Of a stretch of 48,649 nt of DNA, positions 17,891 through 26,801 are shown piece by piece; position 1 is the first letter of the stretch; each line of letters starts with the position of its first letter. The notes under the pieces are model-generated. The model saw nothing but the letters and a program-made list of their open reading frames with translations. It was not told the origin of the DNA and made no database searches. Origin of the DNA: DATLNM01 sp035536775 (GTDB lineage: Bacteria; Actinomycetota; CADDZG01; WHSQ01); NCBI GenBank assembly GCA_035536775.1, contig DATLNM010000001.1:1-48649 (forward strand). The letters run 5' to 3'. A program made the position numbers and the translations under genes.

Positions 17891-18670
17891 ATGCGAGGCG
17901 TGAACGGCAAGCTGGATTACATCGCGCGGAATCAGGCGTCTTGGACCGAGTGGGCGCCGGAGTATGTGGAGAAGGGGCGCTCCAACTGGGCGGGGGATGT
18001 CACGTGGGGGATCTGGTCAATCCCCGAAGAGGACCTCGGGATACTCCCGGACGTACGTCACTTAGACGTCATCGAGCTCGGGTGTGGCACTGGATACGTG
18101 TCGGCGTGGTTGGCGCGCCGCGGCGCGCGCCCGGTTGGGCTCGACCCCACAGCAGCGCAGTTGGAGACGGCCGCCGGGTTCCAGGAGGAGTTCGGTATCC
18201 GCTTTCCTCTCGTGCGCGCTGCCGCCGAGGCTTCGCCTTTCCAGGACTGCTCATTCGACATCGTGATCTCTGAGTACGGCGCGGCCATCTGGAGCGATCC
18301 GTACCGATGGATCCCCGAAGCTGCGCGTCTGCTGCGACCGGGTGGCGAGCTGATCTTCCTCGCGAACGGCGCGCTGCTGATGTTGTGTATGCCCGACGAT
18401 GACGGCACGACACCGGCCTCCGCGACCATGTTGCGCGACTACTTGGGGATGCACCGGCTGGAGTGGACCGACGACGACAGCGTCAACTTCCACCTTCCGC
18501 ATGGAGAATGGATCTCACTGCTTAGGGCGAACGGCTTCGAGGTCGAAGAACTCATCGAGGTGCAGGCTCCCGAGGGCGCGACGACGAGCTATCCCTTCGT
18601 GACCGCCGACTGGGCGCGCCGGTGGCCTTCCGAGGAGGTGTGGAAGGCGCGCAAGCGCATCACGAGCTGA
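17891..18670 (+). CDS. class I SAM-dependent methyltransferase
   Basis: 259 residues of the Methyltransf_11 type. Motif I is VIELGCGTGYVSAWLARRG (about 60-78), followed by the acidic VGLDPT loop that binds the SAM ribose. The post-motif block DCSFDIVISEYGAAIWSD and the RLLRPGGELIF strand are also present. Start uncertain: ATG 17891 is chosen, GTG 17900 is possible, and neither has a good ribosome site. The substrate is unknown; the C-terminal part is unlike ubiquinone/menaquinone methylases I can recall. It stops 3 nt from the convergent PAC2 gene. Confidence 0.85.
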   Translation: MRGVNGKLDYIARNQASWTEWAPEYVEKGRSNWAGDVTWGIWSIPEEDLGILPDVRHLDVIELGCGTGYVSAWLARRGARPVGLDPTAAQLETAAGFQEEFGIRFPLVRAAAEASPFQDCSFDIVISEYGAAIWSDPYRWIPEAARLLRPGGELIFLANGALLMLCMPDDDGTTPASATMLRDYLGMHRLEWTDDDSVNFHLPHGEWISLLRANGFEVEELIEVQAPEGATTSYPFVTADWARRWPSEEVWKARKRITS

Positions 18671-18673
18671 CCT

Positions 18674-19531
18674 CTAGGGGCTGAAGGGTGTCGGACCGCC
18701 CTCGCCCCGACGCTGGTTCCGAAGGAAACGCTCGACCTCTTCAGCGATGTTCGCTCCCGACGGGATCTCCTGCTCGCCCATGAGGCTCTTGAGCTTCTCG
18801 AGGTACTCGATGGCCTCGGGGTTGCCTGCGAAGAGGTTCGATAGCGCAGCGCGTTGCGCAGCGTCTTCCTCCTCTAGCGAGCCCGCCCCGATCGTCACGG
18901 TGAGGTGGCTCTCGACCCGCCGGATGAGGGCGATCGCTCCGGCCGCGTAGGGCGCCGCGTAATGAGGGACCTGAGCCCAGAACCCGACCGCGGGGATGCC
19001 GTTTTCGGCGAGCGTCCACTCGATCAAGCTGACCGCGGCGGCCGGCACTCGAAGCAATCCCTCGGTGGTGGGCGCGCTGCCGCGAAGCTCCTCGGTCGAC
19101 GCGGTCATCATCACCGGTGTCGGAGCCGTATGTGGCACAGCAGACGGGATCGCTCCGAGGCTGACGTGCATGACGATGCCGAGCCGGAGGGAGAGCGCCA
19201 GCACGTCGGTCGCGAACTCCTTCCACCGATAGTCGGGCTCGGGTCCGGTAAGTACGAAGACATCGCGCTCCGGCAAGCGACGACGCGTGACCGTGAGTTT
19301 CGGGTACACGAACTTCTTCGGTGTCCCCTCGACGATGTCCAGGATCGGGCGATGGCTCCGGTAGTCGTAGACAGCATCGGGGTCGAAGCGAGCCACGACG
19401 TCGCCGCCCTCCGCGATGTGCCGGGCAGCCGAGGTGCCCGCCCCAGCCGCGTCAACCCAGTCCTCGAACGCGACGATGAGCGCGGGCGCGATCGCATCGT
19501 CAGGCTCGGTGATCAGCTCGTACATCGCCAT
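18674..19531 (-). CDS. PAC2-family protein (proteasome-assembly-chaperone-like)
   Basis: 285 residues. The N-terminal half has the PAC2 pattern: PALIVAFEDWVDAAGAGTSAA near 17, AVYDYRSHRPIL near 53, and PERDVFVLTGPEPDYRW near 86. The C-terminal part (about 250-285) is a helical, charged tail. PAC2 proteins are related to eukaryotic proteasome assembly chaperones and are widespread in Actinobacteria and Archaea; their bacterial role is unsettled. ATG 19531 is chosen because AGG lies 8 nt before it; a GTG at 19537 is the other candidate. A Cdc48-like ATPase, another protein linked to actinobacterial proteasomes, is encoded at 27845 in this window. Confidence 0.85.
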   Translation of the reverse strand: MAMYELITEPDDAIAPALIVAFEDWVDAAGAGTSAARHIAEGGDVVARFDPDAVYDYRSHRPILDIVEGTPKKFVYPKLTVTRRRLPERDVFVLTGPEPDYRWKEFATDVLALSLRLGIVMHVSLGAIPSAVPHTAPTPVMMTASTEELRGSAPTTEGLLRVPAAAVSLIEWTLAENGIPAVGFWAQVPHYAAPYAAGAIALIRRVESHLTVTIGAGSLEEEDAAQRAALSNLFAGNPEAIEYLEKLKSLMGEQEIPSGANIAEEVERFLRNQRRGEGGPTPFSP

Positions 19532-19570
19532 GGTCACAGCCTACGCGTTGGGCGATAGCCTCTGTCCGTA

Positions 19571-20515
19571 GTGAATAGATCCCGCACCACGGTGCTCTCC
19601 GCAGCAGCCGCTCTTGTCATGGCACTCAGCGCATGCAGCTCCGGGCCCCCGGCCACCTCGCCGGAGGCCGCCGATGCATCGGCGGGTGCCACGTCGGACG
19701 GCGTCGCGACGCCGGGCGCCGAAACCAAGGCTGCCGAGACCCCGGACGCGGGGGGCCGCGGAGAGAAGCGGCCGGGCAAGGGCGCGGGAGGCTCTCAGGG
19801 CAACGGCCAAGGGGGTTCTGGTGGAGACAACTCCTCCGGCCTGCAGGCTCCAGAGGGCTCGGACACCTCCTCGGGAGAAGGGTCCGGAGAAGGCGGCTCG
19901 GACGGTGGGTTCGCGCTCCCGCCCGAGGGAAGCTATGGCTACTCCCAGGAAGGCTATGAAGAGTTCTGCCAGGGTCAGGCGTGTGACCGAACCCCGCTCC
20001 CGAACACTCAGCGCGTTGACATCGACCACGGGGAGCGCTCTGGATCAACGGCCATGCTGACGAGCGTGGCACACCAATCCAGTCGCACGACCAACACGAC
20101 GGACTATCGCGTCACCGATGGCCTCGTCGAGATCACCCGCCTCGCGGTCGAGGTCAACTACAACGGGTTCCGCTACGCAGAGACCTATGAGCCCCAACCT
20201 CCGATCCACGCCCTCGAGCTCCCATTGCGCGCCGGCGCGCGCTGGAGCGGAAGCTGGGATGCTCAGGTGTACGGCAACTACGCGTTCCACGTCCAAGCCA
20301 GAGAATCCATCCAAGCTGCGGGTCGGACGTTCGACGCCTTCAGGATCAGAACCGATGTCGATCTCCACGGGGAGCTCGAGGGCTTCGTCAAAGCGACGAT
20401 CTGGATCGACCCCGAGACCGGAGGGATCCTCAAGTCTGAGTCGCTGACCCATACCAAGTCAGCCCTCGGAACCTACGAAGCCCTGGTCAACATCACACTC
20501 ACTTCCACCCCGTGA
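19571..20515 (+). CDS. lipoprotein with Gly/Ser-rich linker
   Basis: 314 residues from a GTG start. The lipobox is MALSAC with Cys22, so the protein is probably lipid-anchored outside the membrane. A low-complexity Gly/Ser/Glu/Pro linker covers about 25-115, then a globular beta-rich domain (about 150-314) with repeated strands such as ITRLAVEVNYNGF and AFRIRTDVDLHGE. The latter recalls DUF3108-like periplasmic domains, but I would not assign it firmly. Cys134 and Cys139 could pair. Its TGA stop overlaps the next ATG (TGATG), so it is made together with the coiled-coil membrane protein. Confidence 0.7.
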   Translation: MNRSRTTVLSAAAALVMALSACSSGPPATSPEAADASAGATSDGVATPGAETKAAETPDAGGRGEKRPGKGAGGSQGNGQGGSGGDNSSGLQAPEGSDTSSGEGSGEGGSDGGFALPPEGSYGYSQEGYEEFCQGQACDRTPLPNTQRVDIDHGERSGSTAMLTSVAHQSSRTTNTTDYRVTDGLVEITRLAVEVNYNGFRYAETYEPQPPIHALELPLRAGARWSGSWDAQVYGNYAFHVQARESIQAAGRTFDAFRIRTDVDLHGELEGFVKATIWIDPETGGILKSESLTHTKSALGTYEALVNITLTSTP

Positions 20516-20958
20516 TGCGGGAGTACCTGAGACACAACTGGCTCGGCGTCGTATTGGGAGGCGCCCTGATCTTCACCGCGCTGTTCATCGTCGACGTCGA
20601 CGACACGACCGACGACATCTCTGCGCAACGACAGATCGTCGCCGATCAGCGCGACCTGCTGATCGAGCAGAAACAGATCATCGAAGAGCAGCTCGAGACC
20701 GCTCAACACCAAGAGGAGCTTCTCTCCAGCAGCATCGAGATACAACTGCGCGCGCTCGATGTGATGCGTCTCATGAGGGAGACGACTCTCGATCTGTTGG
20801 AGTCGACCCGCGACGTCTCGGATAGGAGCGAGGCGCTGTTCGACCTAACCGAGTCGCTGCATGCACTCATCGCGGAGATCGAGGCCGATGTCCAGAAGAT
20901 CAAAGAAGACGTCCACGACATCAACCGTAAGACACCGGAGTCAGAACCGGACCGCTGA
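20515..20958 (+). CDS. single-pass membrane coiled-coil protein
   Basis: 147 residues. One hydrophobic helix (about 9-26, WLGVVLGGALIFTALFIV) is followed by an almost uninterrupted heptad-rich coiled coil to the C-terminus (QRDLLIEQKQIIEEQLETA, then LLESTRDVSDRSEALFDL). With the short N-terminal tail basic, the coil is probably outside the membrane. It overlaps the upstream lipoprotein by one base, suggesting a lipoprotein/coiled-coil pair at the cell envelope. No family recognised. A GTG three bases earlier is an alternative start. Confidence 0.7.
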   Translation: MREYLRHNWLGVVLGGALIFTALFIVDVDDTTDDISAQRQIVADQRDLLIEQKQIIEEQLETAQHQEELLSSSIEIQLRALDVMRLMRETTLDLLESTRDVSDRSEALFDLTESLHALIAEIEADVQKIKEDVHDINRKTPESEPDR

Positions 20959-21036
20959 GGGACGAGCTACCAGGGCGTAGTCCTCGGGGCGGTCTTGTGT
21001 CCTCGATTCCCCTCCGGCGACGATTTGAGGGATGCT

Positions 21037-21444
21037 ATGTCCATGGCGCGCGACCTGACTGTCGTACTCCCCGACCGCCCTGGCGCTCTCGCCGAGTTGG
21101 CGGAGGCGTTCGCCGAGGCCGGCATCGGTCTGTTGAGCGCCTGCGGTTACAGAGCCCGGCCGGGCGAGACGTGGGGGATCCTGCACGTCCTCGTCGAGGA
21201 CGGCGATGCCGCGATCAAGGTTGCGGAAGAAGCGGGCTTTCAGATCTCGGCGTCACAAGAGGTGCTCCTGATCGACGTCGAGGATCGCCTCGGGGCTCTC
21301 GCGGAGATCGCCCGCAAACTGTCAGACGACGGAACCAACGTCGACCTCCTCTACCTCACCCCTCGGATGCAGCTCGTGGTGGGGACCGATGATCTAAAAG
21401 AAGGCCGCGAGGGAGTCAAGACCGTGGACGCGCGTTACCCCTAA
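21037..21444 (+). CDS. tandem ACT-domain protein
   Basis: 135 residues made of two ACT repeats. The first begins DLTVVLPDRPGALAELAEAF (about 5-24) and the second VLLIDVEDRLGALAEIARKL (about 75-94); each has the Asp-x-x-Gly-x-Leu ligand-binding turn. ACT domains bind amino acids or related small ligands; no catalytic domain is attached, so it is probably a stand-alone sensor. ATG 21037 is preceded by GAGGG with 5 nt spacing. It overlaps the convergent minicatalase by 4 nt through reciprocal stop codons (CTAA). Confidence 0.85.
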   Translation: MSMARDLTVVLPDRPGALAELAEAFAEAGIGLLSACGYRARPGETWGILHVLVEDGDAAIKVAEEAGFQISASQEVLLIDVEDRLGALAEIARKLSDDGTNVDLLYLTPRMQLVVGTDDLKEGREGVKTVDARYP

Positions 21445-22352
21445 CCCTTCGTTCTGCGCGCGAACGAGACCGAGTATGCATCCGATCGGGCGTGAAGTAT
21501 CGGATCGTCGGAGCGCTCGATGCCGTCGATGACGCGGCCGGGATCGAAGATCATGCCGTCGCACGAGTCCGCCGCGTGCTCTCTCAGCGTCATCGTGCCT
21601 GCGCGCACCACCTCCCTCTCCTCGGGCCACGGCGTCGTCGGGTCATTCGGGTCGTCGCCTTCCGCGGCGATCTGAAGCTCGAGCTCGAACGAAACAGAAC
21701 CTCCCTCCAAGCGCCGGACAAGCTCATCGTGGAGATAGCTCTTGCCGAGAGCGCGGGTCTCCTCGTCCGTCAGGCCCGGAGGCGTCGATTCCGGCACCCA
21801 CTTGTAGCGGACGAAGCGGCTCGTCCCGTCGGGAGCCGACATGCGGAACGCATGGATGCCGTTGAACGTGCACGCCGCGAAGCTAGCGGGCGACATCGAG
21901 AACATGAGGAAGCCCATCGCGAGCTGAGCCTCAGGGTGGGTGTCGACGAAGGCAGCGACGCGCGCCAGATCGGGCTTGCCGGTCTCAGGGTCCAGTTGTT
22001 GTGCGGTCAGGAACTCCAGGAAGTCGTCCGGCGTCTTGACGAAGAAGACGGGAAGTGTGAGGGACACGATGTCCGTCGTCGACCCGTCGGGTAGATGGAA
22101 CTTGACCGCCATGCCCCGCTCGTCGCGCGCTCCGTCTGCCCTCGTGGGCTTACCCGAGCCGCTCGAGAACCGCACCGTGACAGCGACGTCCTCGCCTTGG
22201 AGGTGAGGTGCGATACAGACCGCCGCGGCCTCGCGGGTCGCTTTGAAACTGCCTCGACAACATGCGCCCTTGGCATGCACCGCGCGGAAACCTGAGTGCG
22301 TCCCGTGGATCGAGTTCATCATGTCGACGATCCGCTCGGCGAGCTCCGTCAT
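21441..22352 (-). CDS. catalase-family peroxidase (minicatalase)
   Basis: 303 residues, the length of the small catalase-related peroxidases (SrpA/YwqN-like heme enzymes) rather than full catalases. The catalase core is clear: distal His26 in HAKG, the RFSSGSGKPTRADGARDERG block (61-80), GMAVKFH, and the C-terminal SDDPILHARSDAYSVSFARR block with proximal heme ligand Tyr293. Expected to use organic peroxides or hydrogen peroxide with heme. No signal peptide. The ATG is 2 nt after the folD stop, so it is co-transcribed with folD. Confidence 0.9.
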   Translation of the reverse strand: MTELAERIVDMMNSIHGTHSGFRAVHAKGACCRGSFKATREAAAVCIAPHLQGEDVAVTVRFSSGSGKPTRADGARDERGMAVKFHLPDGSTTDIVSLTLPVFFVKTPDDFLEFLTAQQLDPETGKPDLARVAAFVDTHPEAQLAMGFLMFSMSPASFAACTFNGIHAFRMSAPDGTSRFVRYKWVPESTPPGLTDEETRALGKSYLHDELVRRLEGGSVSFELELQIAAEGDDPNDPTTPWPEEREVVRAGTMTLREHAADSCDGMIFDPGRVIDGIERSDDPILHARSDAYSVSFARRTKG

Positions 22353-22354
22353 CG

Positions 22355-23212
22355 TCAGCCGCTGCGCGACGCGAGCGTCACGGTGTTCCGCAGAAGCATC
22401 GCTATCGTCATCGGCCCGACGCCACCTGGCACGGGGGTGATCGCAGAGGCGACTTCTTTGGCCGCCTCGAAGTCGACGTCACCCACGAGACCCGCGTCAG
22501 TCCGGTTGATCCCCACGTCGATGACGACCGCGCCCGGCTTGATCATCGGGCCCGTGATCGCATGAGCCCTACCGATCGCCGCGATCAGGATGTCAGCGCG
22601 GACCGTGTGCTCCATGAGGTCCTTGGTGCCGGTGTGGCACACGGTGACGGTTGCGTTCGCGCCCGGGCCCTTCTGCATCAGGAGAGCGGCAACTGGCTTA
22701 CCGACGATGTTCGAGCGTCCGGCAACAACAACTTCGGCTCCAGAGGTCTCGACGTTAGCCCGCAGTAGCAGCTCCTGGATCCCTGCCGGTGTAGCGGGCG
22801 CGACGAGCGCATTTCCCGAAAGCAACCGCCCCATGTTGCAGGGGTGGAACCCATCCGCGTCCTTGTGCGGGGCAACTGCGTCGAGGACCACGTCCTCATC
22901 GATGTGCTCGGGGAGGGGAAGTTGCACAAGGATCCCGTGGACCGCGGGGTCATCTCGGAGTTTCGCCAGGAGCTCGAGCAGCTCTTCCTGCGGGGTGCTC
23001 GCGGGGAGGTCGTGGTCCCATGAGCTGATGCCCGCCTCGGCGCATGCCTTTCGCTTCGACCTCACATAGACCTCTGACGCTGGATCGTCTCCCACAAGGA
23101 CGGTGGCTAAGCCGGGGACGATGTCACGCGCCGCAAGCTCTTTGACCGAGGCCGCGACTTCCAGCCGGATCTCCGCCGCGATCGCCTTGCCGTCGATGAT
23201 CCGTGCGCTCAT
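22355..23212 (-). CDS. folD: bifunctional methylenetetrahydrofolate dehydrogenase / methenyltetrahydrofolate cyclohydrolase
   Basis: 285 residues, the normal FolD length. FolD interconverts 5,10-methylene-THF and 10-formyl-THF, the one-carbon donor for purN and purH, which lie about 1.4 kb away on the same strand. Motifs: SEVYVRSKRKACAEAGI with the catalytic Tyr and Lys (about 47-61), ILVQLPLPEHID, the Rossmann segment VVAGRSNIVGKPVA, and PVPGGVGPMTIAMLL near the C-terminus. ATG 23212 is preceded by AGGGAGGGCG. The frame opens further upstream, but that would run into the divergent MFS gene. Confidence 0.96.
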   Translation of the reverse strand: MSARIIDGKAIAAEIRLEVAASVKELAARDIVPGLATVLVGDDPASEVYVRSKRKACAEAGISSWDHDLPASTPQEELLELLAKLRDDPAVHGILVQLPLPEHIDEDVVLDAVAPHKDADGFHPCNMGRLLSGNALVAPATPAGIQELLLRANVETSGAEVVVAGRSNIVGKPVAALLMQKGPGANATVTVCHTGTKDLMEHTVRADILIAAIGRAHAITGPMIKPGAVVIDVGINRTDAGLVGDVDFEAAKEVASAITPVPGGVGPMTIAMLLRNTVTLASRSG

Positions 23213-23300
23213 TCGCCCTCCCTCTCTCTTCTCCGGGCAGATCGGTGCTGGCATCCTAGAAGCAGGAAGCAGAACGAGGGCAAGGACGTTGAGCAACGAC

Positions 23301-24620
23301 ATGAGCGAGCACACCGTGATCCCCGAAACGCGGCCTTCTACCCCTCCGCAGCCGGCGGCCGAGGGGACGGAGGGCCGCGGGCCGAAGCTGCTCGCTCCCT
23401 TCGCGATCAGGGACTTCCGGTTGCTGTGGACGGCCATGACGGTCTCGCTCCTAGGCGACGGGATCTACATGGTCGCCCTCGCGTGGGAGGTCTACCGGTT
23501 GTCCAACACGCCCACCGCACTCTCGGTCGTGAGCGTCGCGTGGAGCCTCCCGATGGTCCTGTGCCTGCTCGCGGGCGGTGTTCTGAGTGACCGTTTCGAC
23601 CGCCGCAAGGTGATGATCACCGCCGATGTTCTGCGCGGCGTCGCGATCGCCGGCATGGGGGTGCTGTCCGTCACGGGAGCGATCGAACTGTGGCACATCG
23701 TCGTGCTCGCGATCGTCTACGGCGTCGGTCAGGCCTTGTTCGGGCCCGCGTTCGGAGCCATCGTTCCCGACATCGTTCCTCCCGGGCAACTCATCCAAGC
23801 AAACTCCGTCGACAGCTTCGCCCGACCGTTCGGAGAGAGGCTCGCGGGCCCTGCGATCGGGGGCTTCCTGATCGGGGGGCTAGCGGGGGGCGAAGCCGGA
23901 CCCGCGTTCCTGATCGACGCCGCGACCTTCGCCTTCTCGGCCGTCATCCTCACCATGATCCGGACGCGCCCGCGCCACGACCTCGGCGAGCGAGGTTCGG
24001 CCTTCGCCGACGTCGCCGAAGGTTTCAGGTTCGTTCGCGCCCACACATGGTTGTGGGGAACGCTTCTATCGGCAAGTCTTACCTTGCTCTTCGTGATCGG
24101 TCCGTTCCAGGTTCTGCTTCCCTACCTCATCAAGAACAAGCTCGGCGGTGGGGCAGGAGACATCGGCCTCGTCTACGCGGCCGGCGGTGTCGGTGCGATC
24201 TGTGGCGCGATCTTCATGGGTCGCCGCCCACTTCCCAGACGTCACATCACATTCATGTACGTAGGTTGGGGCGGGGGGATGCTGCTTCTCATGCCGTATG
24301 CCTGGATCACGGAGGTGTGGCAAGCGATGGCGCTCGAATTCGGCGCGTGGGCCCTGTTCACCACCGGGCTGGTGGTCTGGATGACGTTGATGCACACGCG
24401 CGTTCCGTCGGAGCTGCTCGGACGTGTGACGAGCCTCGACTGGCTGGTATCGATCGGGCTCATCCCTGTCTCGTTCGCCCTAACCGGCCCTGTCAGTGAG
24501 GCGATCGGTGTGGAGATGGTCTTCATCGCGTCCGGCATCCTCGGCGCCGCTGCGACGTTCGGTTTCCTCCTGCTGCCCGGGATCAGGGACACCGAGAAGG
24601 GCACCTCTGCTAGTGCCTGA
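23301..24620 (+). CDS. MFS exporter (EntS/DHA3-like), second copy
   Basis: 439 residues from ATG 23301, with about 12 membrane helices. The N-terminal FAIRDFRLLWTAMTVSLLG block and the loop GVLSDRFDRRKVMI (about 93-106) match the DHA3 family; it is a distant paralogue of the exporter at 11979. The N-terminal 30 residues are Pro/Glu-rich and cytoplasmic. TTG 23289 preceded by AAGG is an alternative start. Divergent from folD over 88 nt. The 3' end overlaps the convergent purH by 11 nt. Confidence 0.87.
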   Translation: MSEHTVIPETRPSTPPQPAAEGTEGRGPKLLAPFAIRDFRLLWTAMTVSLLGDGIYMVALAWEVYRLSNTPTALSVVSVAWSLPMVLCLLAGGVLSDRFDRRKVMITADVLRGVAIAGMGVLSVTGAIELWHIVVLAIVYGVGQALFGPAFGAIVPDIVPPGQLIQANSVDSFARPFGERLAGPAIGGFLIGGLAGGEAGPAFLIDAATFAFSAVILTMIRTRPRHDLGERGSAFADVAEGFRFVRAHTWLWGTLLSASLTLLFVIGPFQVLLPYLIKNKLGGGAGDIGLVYAAGGVGAICGAIFMGRRPLPRRHITFMYVGWGGGMLLLMPYAWITEVWQAMALEFGAWALFTTGLVVWMTLMHTRVPSELLGRVTSLDWLVSIGLIPVSFALTGPVSEAIGVEMVFIASGILGAAATFGFLLLPGIRDTEKGTSASA

Positions 24621-26130
24621 AGTGGCGCCGCCCCGTGAACAGCATGGGTATCCCGTGCTCGTCGGCGGCAGCGATGACCTCTTCGTCGCGCACCGATCCC
24701 CCCGGCTGGATGACGGCGCGTGCACCGGCGGCGACCGCGGCGTCGAGCCCATCACGGAACGGGAAGAACGCATCTGAGGCGCACACGGTTCCCTGGGCGC
24801 GGTCGCCGGCGCGCCGAGCCGCCAACTCGGTGGACTCGACGCGACTCATCTGTCCGGCGCCGACGCCGACGGCCGTGAGGTCCTTCGCCAGGACGATCGC
24901 GTTGGATTTCACGTGCTTGGCGACAACCCACGCGAAACGCAGGTCACGCAGTTGCTCATCGGTCGGCTGCGCCTTCGTTACGACGCTCGCGTCCATCGCG
25001 TCGTCGCGTGGGTCCGCTGATTGCACGAGTAGGCCGCCGGCGATCTTCCTGACGTCGTAGTCAAGTACCGGCGCGTCCGGTGCACGCAGGATCCGGAGGT
25101 TCTTCTTGCCCTCCAAGACGGCCAGCGCAGCGTCGTCGTAGTCGGGGGCGATCACCACCTCGGTGAAGATCTCGGCGATGGCGCTCGCAGTAGCCTCGTC
25201 ACACGCCTGGTTCAGGGCGACGATCCCGCCGAACGCCGACGTCGTGTCGCACTCGAAGGCCTTTCGGTACGCGTCTACAAGGGAGCCTCCGATCGCAACG
25301 CCACAGGGGTTCGAGTGCTTGATGATCGCCGCGGCGGGACCATCGAGCTCGACCACAAGACGCCACGCCGCGTCCGTATCGAGCAGGTTGTTATAAGAGA
25401 GCTCCTTCCCACCGAGCTGCTCCGTCGCGGCCAAGCCCGAGCTCGATCCGGCGCTGCGATAGAACGCCGCCGACTGATGGGGGTTCTCGCCGTAGCGCAG
25501 CTCCTGCACCTTTTCACCAGCGAAGAAGATACGGTCCGGCCACCGCTCACCGCCCGAGAAATAACGTGCGATCGCCGCGTCGTAGGCGGCGGTGTGCTGG
25601 AACGCCTCGAGCGCGAGCTCCCGGCGCGTCTCGAAGGACACCTCACCGCGTTCCGTCAGCTCTTTCAGGATGCTGTCGTAACGATCTGGATTCACGACAA
25701 CCGTGACCGAATGCCAGTTCTTCGCGGCCGCACGCACCATCGCGGGGCCCCCGATATCGATCTGCTCGATCGCGTCCTCTTCCTTCACGCTCGGATGCTC
25801 GATCGTGCGCTCGAATGGATAGAGGTTGCACACGACGAGATCGATCGGGGTGATGCCCTGGGATGCAAGCTGTTCCATGTGCTCGGGCTTCGAGCGGTCG
25901 GCCAGTATCCCTCCGTGGATGTGCGGGTGAAGGGTCTTGACCCGACCCCCGAGGATCTCCGGCGCGCCGGTCACATCGGCAACCTTTGTTACGGGCAAGC
26001 CTGCATCGGCGAGCTCCGCCGCCGTCCCACCGCTCGAGATGATGTCGACACCCACCTCGACAAGCCCGCGCGCGAACTCGATGATCCCGCCCTTGTCCGA
26101 GACACTGATGAGTGCGCGCCCGATGGTCAC
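24610..26130 (-). CDS. purH: bifunctional AICAR formyltransferase / IMP cyclohydrolase
   Basis: 506 residues, near the usual length. It performs the last two steps of IMP synthesis. N-terminal IMP cyclohydrolase domain: ALISVSDKGGIIEFARGL (6-23), SSGGTAAELADAGL, and GGRVKTLHPHIHGGIL. C-terminal transformylase domain: IIKHSNPCGVAIG, SAFGGIVALNQ, DAFFPFRDGLDAAVAAG, and the ending GIPMLFTGRRHFRH. The GTG start at 26130 is the only plausible one. It follows purN by 9 nt. Overlaps the convergent exporter gene by 11 nt at the 3' end. Confidence 0.97.
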   Translation of the reverse strand: MTIGRALISVSDKGGIIEFARGLVEVGVDIISSGGTAAELADAGLPVTKVADVTGAPEILGGRVKTLHPHIHGGILADRSKPEHMEQLASQGITPIDLVVCNLYPFERTIEHPSVKEEDAIEQIDIGGPAMVRAAAKNWHSVTVVVNPDRYDSILKELTERGEVSFETRRELALEAFQHTAAYDAAIARYFSGGERWPDRIFFAGEKVQELRYGENPHQSAAFYRSAGSSSGLAATEQLGGKELSYNNLLDTDAAWRLVVELDGPAAAIIKHSNPCGVAIGGSLVDAYRKAFECDTTSAFGGIVALNQACDEATASAIAEIFTEVVIAPDYDDAALAVLEGKKNLRILRAPDAPVLDYDVRKIAGGLLVQSADPRDDAMDASVVTKAQPTDEQLRDLRFAWVVAKHVKSNAIVLAKDLTAVGVGAGQMSRVESTELAARRAGDRAQGTVCASDAFFPFRDGLDAAVAAGARAVIQPGGSVRDEEVIAAADEHGIPMLFTGRRHFRH

Positions 26131-26139
26131 GGCCGCATC

Positions 26140-26751
26140 CTATCGACCGTCATCGATCGTGACCCTGCCACCCTCCATATGTACACGCCCAAGAAGCAGC
26201 ATCTTGCAGACGGCCGGCAATAGTCGGTGCTCGACCTCCTTGATCTTCTCGTGGAGAGATTCGACGGTGTCGCCGGGGACGATCGCCACGGCCTCCTGGG
26301 CGATGATCGGACCGTGGTCGACCTCGTAGTCGACGAAGTGGATGGTCGACCCCGTCTCCTTCACGCCGGCTTCGAGCGCGTCGCGCACGCCGTGTGCTCC
26401 GGGAAAGGCCGGCAACAGTGAGGGATGGAGGTTGATCAGTCTGTCGTCGAATGCATCGATGAAACGCGGCGGGAGGATCCTCATGAATCCCGCGGAGACC
26501 ACGAGGTCAGGACGCCGGGAGACGATCTCGTCGCGCAGCGCATCCCCCCACTCGTCGCGCGACGCGAACCCCTTCGGCTCGAGCAGCAAAGTTTCGATCC
26601 CGACGCGCTCCGCAGCCTCCAATCCCGTACAGGCACGGTCGGCAGCCACCAGCACGACCTCGCCGGGGACGGACCCCTCCTCGCACGCCGCCACCAAGGC
26701 CGACATGTTCGAGCCCGTCCCCGAGATCAGCACCACGATCCGGCCGCTCAC
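26140..26751 (-). CDS. purN: phosphoribosylglycinamide formyltransferase
   Basis: 203 residues. Transfers a formyl group from 10-formyl-THF to GAR in purine synthesis. Catalytic Asn107, His109 and Asp145 are visible in INLHPSLLPAFPG and VDYEVDHGPI; the phosphate loop is SGTGSN (10-15). GTG 26751 is favoured because AGGGGGT lies 5-6 nt upstream; a GTG at 26757 is also possible. First gene of the purN-purH operon, 50 nt from the divergent thioesterase-like gene. Confidence 0.96.
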   Translation of the reverse strand: MSGRIVVLISGTGSNMSALVAACEEGSVPGEVVLVAADRACTGLEAAERVGIETLLLEPKGFASRDEWGDALRDEIVSRRPDLVVSAGFMRILPPRFIDAFDDRLINLHPSLLPAFPGAHGVRDALEAGVKETGSTIHFVDYEVDHGPIIAQEAVAIVPGDTVESLHEKIKEVEHRLLPAVCKMLLLGRVHMEGGRVTIDDGR

Positions 26752-26801
26752 ATCCACCCCCTCAGCGCTCGCTCCGCCGTGTCCGTGGCACTCTACGTAC
26801 C

